Of a stretch of 64,000 nt of DNA, positions 58,570 through 64,000 are shown piece after piece (the first letter of the stretch is position 1; each line of letters starts with the position of its first letter). Location: assembly GCA_038087015.1 (NCBI GenBank), contig JASBNA010000013.1, positions 857,343-921,342 of the forward strand, written 5' to 3'. Origin of the DNA: Cerrena zonata (lineage: Eukaryota; Basidiomycota; Agaricomycetes; Polyporales; Cerrenaceae). The notes below the pieces were generated by a model, which ran no database searches, was not told the origin of the DNA, and saw only the letters and a list, made by a program, of their open reading frames with translations. Both the position numbers and the translations under genes were made by a program.

Positions 58570-60198
58570 TTATAATTTGTAAACATTTTCATTAGACCAC
58601 TTTCTGTTCCCCAACAAACCTTTAACAGGACCCTGCTCATTAGTAGCGTCGTACCTCTTTCCAGCAACATAATCGACATATCCATCAGGGCCGCATACAA
58701 GTGCTAAGCTTGCATCTTTCTTAGCTTCTTGACGTGTAACGAACGCTTGTTCAAGAGCATTCTCGTATCGAGTAGGACGTTCTTTCGTCGAGTCAGAATT
58801 ATCTGCATCAGAGCGACGCTCTTCGTCAAGAATCTTCATTCTCAATCTCAAGGATTCTTCTGGAGAAAGATTTTCCGATTTTTGTTCTGACTCTTGACGC
58901 ATTGGACTAACATAAGAAGGTTTTTCGGGTGATTTGACATTAGAAATAGCCAACCTTGATTTTGGATTGCTATCATAGTGTTCATGTAGTTTTATACGGT
59001 CAAGTTTTTCAAGGAAAAACAAAAATCTCTCCAAAGGTTTAATTTCTCCAGGTTTTTGAGCAGAATAATGAAGATCAATAAAGCCTCTGTAAGGATTTCT
59101 TGATAACAACACTTGAAGAGCCGGTGCAATACCCGTTCCCGCAGTGAAGAAAGTCAAATTATCAAAATCAGGAACATTATTCGCTTTCTTTATGTTTTCT
59201 AGAAGTAGTTCAGGTTCAACTTTCGAAGGCAAATCTTTGAATACTGGTCGACGATGTAATGGCTTCAAAGGATGATATGGAAACTTATACTCAATGTTAG
59301 GGCCTCTCAATTCGATTTCATCACCGACATTTTTGTTGACAACGTACTTGGAAACTTCACCGTCATCGTACTTTTTGATATAAAAGCACATTGTACCCTG
59401 TTTATCGTAATCATCAACTTCACTGTCAATGACTTTAAGAAGTGGCTTTTTCTCTCCACTATAAGTATATTCAGATTTCATGAAGTATAGAGGCAATGGT
59501 GTATACTGTCTCACAACCATTATTTGTGGTTGTTTAATATCAACTGACCATACTCTATCCCCGTTCCAAATAGACTTAGTTTCATAGTTGGCGTAATAGC
59601 TATACTGCCATTGGGTAGTTGTTGGCATCACTTCTATCAAGTAATGGTCATCGTCAATCTGCTCCTTATGAGTAATTCTAAATTTGTGAAATTCATTTGG
59701 GTCCAAAAGGTCATTCTCATTGGAATATTCATTATCATCATAAACCCAAACTTTGATTGTATAAGCACCCCAAGCAATCACAACAACAGTGATTATCTTA
59801 GGAACATACCTAGACCAACGTGATCTAGTCTTTGGTTGTTTAGCGGCATTAGAATGCTTGGAATAATCGTCTTCGTTTGGCAAACCTGGATATTCGTACG
59901 TCAATCTTTTATGCTTCATTTTGGGGATATATGGCTTGTTATCGCTCTTCATAAGTTCTTCGACACCGAGATCATGACTCATAGGAGCTGGAGCAGACCT
60001 TGAAGTTTCCTGGTTGACACTATAGCTCGATAAATCATCATTATTCTTTGAAGCTAGTTCTTTCTTCTCGAAAGACTTTTTCGTGGAATCATCCTGTTTA
60101 GAAGACTTGAACCTCGTAAAAGCCAACTGCTGGACATGAGAAGGTCGTATAAAAGACTTCAATGGCAACCTCAAAGGGGACCACGTTTGGCGAAGCAT
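58570..60198 (-). CDS. CYC2: Mitochondrial flavoprotein Cyc2 (cytochrome c maturation)
   Basis: ATG 60198; 542 residues. Basic presequence (MLRQTWSPLRLPLKSFIR), a polar region, one membrane segment at about 131-152, then a ferredoxin-reductase-type fold. The FAD motif is in RQYTPLPLYF, the nucleotide-binding GTGIAPALQVLL follows, and CGPDGYVDYVAGKR leads to a C-terminal NVYKL. In S. cerevisiae Cyc2 is an inner-membrane flavoprotein facing the intermembrane space that supports heme attachment to cytochrome c. This protein is much longer than the 366-residue S. cerevisiae form, through a long N-terminus and a charged insertion at about residues 405-490. It sits next to HIR2 as in S. cerevisiae (YOR037W/YOR038C). 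Confidence 0.88.
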   Translation of the reverse strand: MLRQTWSPLRLPLKSFIRPSHVQQLAFTRFKSSKQDDSTKKSFEKKELASKNNDDLSSYSVNQETSRSAPAPMSHDLGVEELMKSDNKPYIPKMKHKRLTYEYPGLPNEDDYSKHSNAAKQPKTRSRWSRYVPKIITVVVIAWGAYTIKVWVYDDNEYSNENDLLDPNEFHKFRITHKEQIDDDHYLIEVMPTTTQWQYSYYANYETKSIWNGDRVWSVDIKQPQIMVVRQYTPLPLYFMKSEYTYSGEKKPLLKVIDSEVDDYDKQGTMCFYIKKYDDGEVSKYVVNKNVGDEIELRGPNIEYKFPYHPLKPLHRRPVFKDLPSKVEPELLLENIKKANNVPDFDNLTFFTAGTGIAPALQVLLSRNPYRGFIDLHYSAQKPGEIKPLERFLFFLEKLDRIKLHEHYDSNPKSRLAISNVKSPEKPSYVSPMRQESEQKSENLSPEESLRLRMKILDEERRSDADNSDSTKERPTRYENALEQAFVTRQEAKKDASLALVCGPDGYVDYVAGKRYDATNEQGPVKGLLGNRKWSNENVYKL

Positions 60199-60394
60199 TT
60201 TGTATTTACTGAATCTGTCTTCAAGCCGTTGAATCTTTCAGCAATAGTCAAAAACTAGAAGAGAACGAAAAAAAAGTACGCAAGAGAGTGCACATCGATT
60301 AGGTTTCGAAAAAAAAAATTGTCCATATCATTGCAAAAAAGAGATATATCTATTAATTGACAAGACTTGAAAATACTTCACGATTAGTGGAATA

Positions 60395-61567
60395 ATGGTT
60401 GAATTGCTTAAATCTCTAAATGCCCACAGCGATAAGGCTTGGAGCGTTAGCTCACATCCTACTTTGCCGTTATTGGCAACTGCGTCTACAGATAAGACAT
60501 CTCATGTGTATAATTTATCAGCAAAGAGAAACTTCCCATTATTGGCAAAGTTAGAGGACACACACAAAAGATCGGTGAGATCAGTAGCATTCAAGCCACC
60601 TTTAGGTGGAGCATTGAATCCTGTGACTGATTTCTTGGATTTACCAGCATTGGCTAGTGGATCTTTCGACTCAACTATTTCAATTTGGGGAATTGATGAG
60701 CCAGAGGAGTTAATGGACGAAGATGATGAAAGTGAAGAGGTAGATCAAGCCAAACAGCAAGCAGCTCTATTGACTAGCAGTAAAAATGAATGGAATTTGA
60801 TGGCAATTATCGAAGGGCACGAGAATGAAGTTAAATCAGTGGCCTGGAACCCTCAAGGGAACTTATTGGCATCATGCTCTAGAGATAAGACTATTTGGAT
60901 TTGGGAGACCGATCCCGAAACCTTGGAAGAATTTGAATGCATATCCGTTTTAAATGATCACCAGCATGATATCAAACATATAACGTGGCATCCAACGACC
61001 AACTTGTTGGCCAGCTCTTCGTATGATGATACTATACGACTATATAAAAATGATGAAGACGGGGATGATGAGTGGTCTTGTGTGGGATTATTAAATGGTC
61101 ACGAAGGAACTGTGTGGTGTTCAAGCTTTGAGCATCCACTTAGTCCTACATCGAAGAAGGGAACCATAAGATTGGTGTCAGCATCGGATGATTTAAGTGT
61201 TAGAATTTGGTCGAGTTCTTCCGTACCAGACGAAGACAATAAATCTGATGGGGACAATTTACCAAGTTCAATCAAACATACTGCCGAAGAAATGGTTTGG
61301 GAAGAAGAAGTGATATTACCTTCGATTCATAAATATCCAGTTTATTCCGTTAGTTGGTCACCTAAAACTGGGAAAATTGCCAGTGCTGGTTCTGATGGTC
61401 AATTAGTTGTTTATCTGTATGATGATGGTTGGAAGATTGAGTCAAACAAAGAATCTGCTCATGGGGTATATGAAATCAATTGTGTTTCATTCTGTACATT
61501 GGACGATGGTACTGAAGTACTTGTCACTGCTGGAGATGACGGTAACATTAACATTTGGTCACTTTGA
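60395..61567 (+). CDS. CIA1: Cytosolic iron-sulfur assembly WD-repeat protein Cia1
   Basis: ATG 60395; 390 residues forming seven WD blades: AHSDKAWSVSSHPTLPLLATASTDKT, RSVRSVAFKP, GHENEVKSVAWNPQGNLLASCSRDKTIWIWE, DHQHDIKHITWHPTTNLLASSSYDDTIRLY, GHEGTVWCSSFEHP, KYPVYSVSWSPKTGKIASAGSDG and VTAGDDGNINIWSL. An acidic insertion (EELMDEDDESEEVDQ) sits in blade 2. Cia1 is the docking platform of the CIA targeting complex with Cia2 and Met18 that delivers Fe-S clusters to cytosolic and nuclear proteins. NFU1 elsewhere in the window serves the mitochondrial side. Confidence 0.94.
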   Translation: MVELLKSLNAHSDKAWSVSSHPTLPLLATASTDKTSHVYNLSAKRNFPLLAKLEDTHKRSVRSVAFKPPLGGALNPVTDFLDLPALASGSFDSTISIWGIDEPEELMDEDDESEEVDQAKQQAALLTSSKNEWNLMAIIEGHENEVKSVAWNPQGNLLASCSRDKTIWIWETDPETLEEFECISVLNDHQHDIKHITWHPTTNLLASSSYDDTIRLYKNDEDGDDEWSCVGLLNGHEGTVWCSSFEHPLSPTSKKGTIRLVSASDDLSVRIWSSSSVPDEDNKSDGDNLPSSIKHTAEEMVWEEEVILPSIHKYPVYSVSWSPKTGKIASAGSDGQLVVYLYDDGWKIESNKESAHGVYEINCVSFCTLDDGTEVLVTAGDDGNINIWSL

Positions 61568-61608
61568 AAACCCTACAATTAATGTATATAACTTACAAAT
61601 AAATATAT

Positions 61609-62523
61609 TTAAAAGACTAGCCCTATAAATACTATGGAACCCAAAACACCTATTAAGATTAAAAGACAACAAAACATTCTACCACCAGCACGTCTTTGAT
61701 ACCTTTCCGCACGTCTCAATTCATTAGAAGCCCCATGGGTATTATTAGCATAATTTATGATATTGCCTTCTATATTATCAATAGAGAATTGTTGTTCATG
61801 GATTATATCCTGTAAGTTTTGGAATATTTCATTAATTTCAGTAGTATCTTGGGTTATTTGGTGAATTTCCCGTTCACGTTCTTGGATCATTAGAGATTGT
61901 TGTTCGAGTTCTTCAGCATTTATCGGTTCATACGTTATTTGAACTTGTGCCGAAACTTGTTGTTGTTCTGGAACGTCTGATGTGTTACTTTCATCGTTCA
62001 ATGCCGAGTTTCTTACCTGACCAATTTTATTGATATATGATTGTTGCAAAGATTCGTATTTCTTTTGATATTTTCTGAATTGATTAATACTTGATTTAAT
62101 TAGTTTGATTAGAATAGATTCCTTTTGTCTCAAATAACGTAAAGTGTCTTCATCTTCATGGTTATTCTCACATTCATTAAGGTATTCATTCAACTTATTA
62201 GTAGTTTTGTTCAAATTTTTGAATGAATCATTTGTCTTTTTGAACAACTCACTAATTCTCAAACTTAACTTACTGGCATGATTTGACTGTTGTGTCGAGG
62301 GAGACGAGATCTCAGTAGTATCGTAATCATTGAGTAAGGATTCATACTGCTGTAGAAGGTTTTTCAATGATACAAATTGATTGTTATTTATATTATAGAG
62401 ATTATTGTCTAGAGCCTGGGATAACGAATCGAACTCGGGAAAATCTTTGTAATTATTCGATCTAGCGTCTGCAGCATCACTTTCTAGATCGCTCGCGAAC
62501 GAGCCCTGTTGATTGAAAGACAT
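61609..62523 (-). CDS. PEP12: Endosomal/vacuolar t-SNARE Pep12 (Qa-syntaxin)
   Basis: ATG 62523; 304 residues. An N-terminal three-helix Habc-like region (about 30-170), a Gln-rich linker, then the SNARE motif starting EELEQQSLMIQEREREI with the zero-layer Gln in IFQNLQDIIHEQQ. A C-terminal membrane anchor (MFCCLLILIGVLGSIVFIG) follows. This is the tail-anchored Qa-SNARE of Golgi-to-late-endosome traffic. The neighbourhood (CYC2, HIR2, CKB2) matches S. cerevisiae YOR036W-YOR039W. A telomere-like TGTACGGATG lies at 62613-62622, 90 bp upstream. Convergent with CIA1 with 41 bases between stops. Confidence 0.93.
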   Translation of the reverse strand: MSFNQQGSFASDLESDAADARSNNYKDFPEFDSLSQALDNNLYNINNNQFVSLKNLLQQYESLLNDYDTTEISSPSTQQSNHASKLSLRISELFKKTNDSFKNLNKTTNKLNEYLNECENNHEDEDTLRYLRQKESILIKLIKSSINQFRKYQKKYESLQQSYINKIGQVRNSALNDESNTSDVPEQQQVSAQVQITYEPINAEELEQQSLMIQEREREIHQITQDTTEINEIFQNLQDIIHEQQFSIDNIEGNIINYANNTHGASNELRRAERYQRRAGGRMFCCLLILIGVLGSIVFIGLVF

Positions 62524-62784
62524 TTTGATTATAGCAGAATCGATATGAAGTAAGACCTGGTTGATTAGACTTCAAAAAAAAAAAAAATAGAGTTTCTTGT
62601 GATAAAGCCAGATGTACGGATGCTTCAATTAGGGGGATCTCGAGGGCGACTCCGAAAACCGGGATATAACCAACCTGATCGATTAGATAAGCTACAAGGA
62701 TAGTTAATTAAACGTTTTATTAAGACATTGTAAATCTATAAGAGAGGGTAGAAAAGAATCATAAAAAATCTAGATATCATGAAA

Positions 62785-63750
62785 TTATTCGACTTCTTCT
62801 TCATCAAAAGCAGCAAGACAGTCAAGAGCAGCCATACAACCAGTACCAGCAGAGGTGATTGCTTGTCTGTATTTTTTATCTTGAACATCACCAGCGGCAA
62901 AGACGAAAGGTTTAGAAGTTTTGGCAGTACCTGGGGTAGTTTTAAGGTAACCGGTGTCATCGGTGTCTAATTGGTCAGCAAAGACTTGAGTAGCAGGAAT
63001 ATGACCGATAGCATAGAATAAACCGTTAACTTTCAAGTCGGATTTTTCATTAGTTTTGTTATTTTGAATTTCTAAAGCTTGTAATAATTTACCATCACCT
63101 TTAGCTTCAACAGCAGAAGTATTCCATAAAATTTCTAATTTATCATTTTGCTTAGCTCTTTTTTGCATAATTGGAGAAGCTCTCAAGACATCTCTTCTAA
63201 CTAATAAGTAAACTTTAGAAGCATATTTAGTCAAGAACAATGCTTCTTCACAAGCAGAATCACCACCACCAACAACAGCTAAAGGTTTGTTTCTGAAGAT
63301 TGGAACCTGCACCATCACAAACAGCACAGGCAGAAATACCTTGTTGCCAGTAAGTTTCTTCACCAGGATATGCATTCTTTTGGCAGATGCCCCAGTGGCC
63401 AAGATCACAGCATCAGTAGTGATTGGTTCGGCATCTTCGTTCCATTCGGTCCATAATTTGAATGGTCTTTGGGAAAAATCAACTTTTGAAATGGTTTCAG
63501 TGATAATTTCAGTTCCAAAACGTTCCGATTGCTTTCTCATATTTTCCATTAATCCAGTACCTGAAATACCTTCTGGGAAACCTGGGAAATTTTCAATATC
63601 AGTGGTAGTAGTTAATTGACCCCCAGCAGCAATACCGTTAGCCAACATCCCTTCATAAAGAGTTGGCTTAACTTCAGCACGGGATAAGTAAATGGCAGCA
63701 GTGTGAGCAGCTGGACCAGATCCAATAATAGTAACTCTGTGGTGAACCAT
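62785..63750 (-). CDS. TRR1: Thioredoxin reductase (compensating frameshifts across the active site)
   Basis: ATG 63750 (MVHHRVTIIGSGPAAHTAAIYL) is the cytosolic-type start. FAD motif GSGPAAHTAA, AAGGQLTTTTDIENFPGF, NADPH motif AVVGGGDSACEEALFL and FVFAAGDVQDKKYRQA are all normal. Between about 63370 and 63305 the main frame is garbled; one frame over, the DNA reads PGEETYWQQGISACAVCDGA, the family active site, with CAVC at 63317-63328. A missing base near 63367-63372 and an extra base near 63303-63309 explain it. The enzyme reduces thioredoxin with NADPH and is needed for redox balance. An in-frame upstream ATG at 63816 adds a presequence-like extension, so a mitochondrial isoform is possible. 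Confidence 0.93.
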   Translation of the reverse strand: MVHHRVTIIGSGPAAHTAAIYLSRAEVKPTLYEGMLANGIAAGGQLTTTTDIENFPGFPEGISGTGLMENMRKQSERFGTEIITETISKVDFSQRPFKLWTEWNEDAEPITTDAVILATGASAKRMHILVKKLTGNKVFLPVLFVMVQVPIFRNKPLAVVGGGDSACEEALFLTKYASKVYLLVRRDVLRASPIMQKRAKQNDKLEILWNTSAVEAKGDGKLLQALEIQNNKTNEKSDLKVNGLFYAIGHIPATQVFADQLDTDDTGYLKTTPGTAKTSKPFVFAAGDVQDKKYRQAITSAGTGCMAALDCLAAFDEEEVE

Positions 63751-64000
63751 TCTTGTTATGATATGTCTAGATAATGTAGTCTTAAGTGAATTAAACTTAG
63801 TTATGTTATATAGCATAAAAGAATCCAAAGATGTGGAAATCAAGCTTATATATATTCCTAAATTTTTCTTTTTTTTTCAATTCGAACGAAAAAAATCATT
63901 AGAAATTAGTGTGAGCTTCCAGAACTCTTATAAATTAACTATTTAGTCTAGCCCGTTTACCGAGGGTAGGTGTGATGGTTTGGTGAGGTACGGATGTTTG

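Noticed and set aside
1..64000. Programmed ribosomal frameshifting as the cause of the frame breaks
   Set aside because: Both extra and missing bases are needed, sites share no slippery motif, and several lie in homopolymers, so error or mutation fits better.
1..64000. CRISPR arrays, bacterial operons, phage or IS elements
   Set aside because: No such structures; the gene content is entirely fungal nuclear.

Overview
This is nuclear DNA of a budding yeast in the CUG-Ser clade (Debaryomyces/Candida/Scheffersomyces-like). The genes are AT-rich and almost intron-free. They are the usual ascomycete housekeeping set: ECM16, POM152, APM2, HNM1, RSC58, SEC13, PNP1, HIR2, CKB2, PEP12, TRR1. CTG codons fall where serine is expected: in the HNM1 motif after FGI, in a HIR2 WD repeat, and at the catalytic serine of phospholipase B. 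CTG should therefore be read as Ser throughout. I cannot name the species.

Layout. 1-13.1 kb: end of ECM16, POM152, a secreted protein of unknown function, a divergent pterin dehydratase/APM2 pair, a Zn2Cys6 regulator and DPI35. 13.7-19.7 kb: three tandem GPI-anchored GH76 cell-wall proteins (DFG5/DCW1 family). 20-24 kb: a MATE transporter and the choline permease HNM1. 24.2-29.7 kb: MLH2, RSC58 (one intron) and an NRAMP metal transporter (SMF3). 30.7-40.2 kb: a mitochondrial Mmc1-like protein, NFU1, a secreted phospholipase B, a CLD1-family hydrolase and an NCS1 uridine/uracil permease. 41.3-47.8 kb: STB6-like protein, a coiled-coil protein, SEC13 and PNP1. 48.1 kb: an intron-containing tRNA-Lys(CUU). 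49.3-63.8 kb: an SPT21/Ams2-like regulator, MSW1, CKB2, HIR2, CYC2, CIA1, PEP12 and TRR1.

Gene order is informative. ECM16-POM152-DPI35, the pterin dehydratase/APM2 pair, MLH2-RSC58-SMF3 and SEC13-PNP1 are also neighbours in Saccharomyces cerevisiae. The block MSW1-CKB2-HIR2-CYC2-CIA1-PEP12 interleaves two S. cerevisiae segments (YDR267-268 and YOR036-039) in matching order and orientation, as expected for a lineage that never had the whole-genome duplication.

Many conserved genes carry single-base indels: POM152, the Zn2Cys6 gene, GH76 copy 1, RSC58, SMF3, HIR2 and TRR1 (a compensating pair across the active site). MLH2 has an early stop. Several of these genes are normally essential or highly conserved, so sequence errors are the likeliest cause. 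The CDS spans below follow homology across those breaks.

The most unusual non-coding signal is a cluster of palindromic GAT-NN-ATC sites at roughly helical spacing between the permease and STB6 genes (about 40.7-40.96 kb). Other regulatory-looking signals are telomere-repeat-like (Rap1-type) motifs in several promoters, a 12-mer shared by GH76 and HNM1 promoters, and a recurrent T-tract-GCAA motif.
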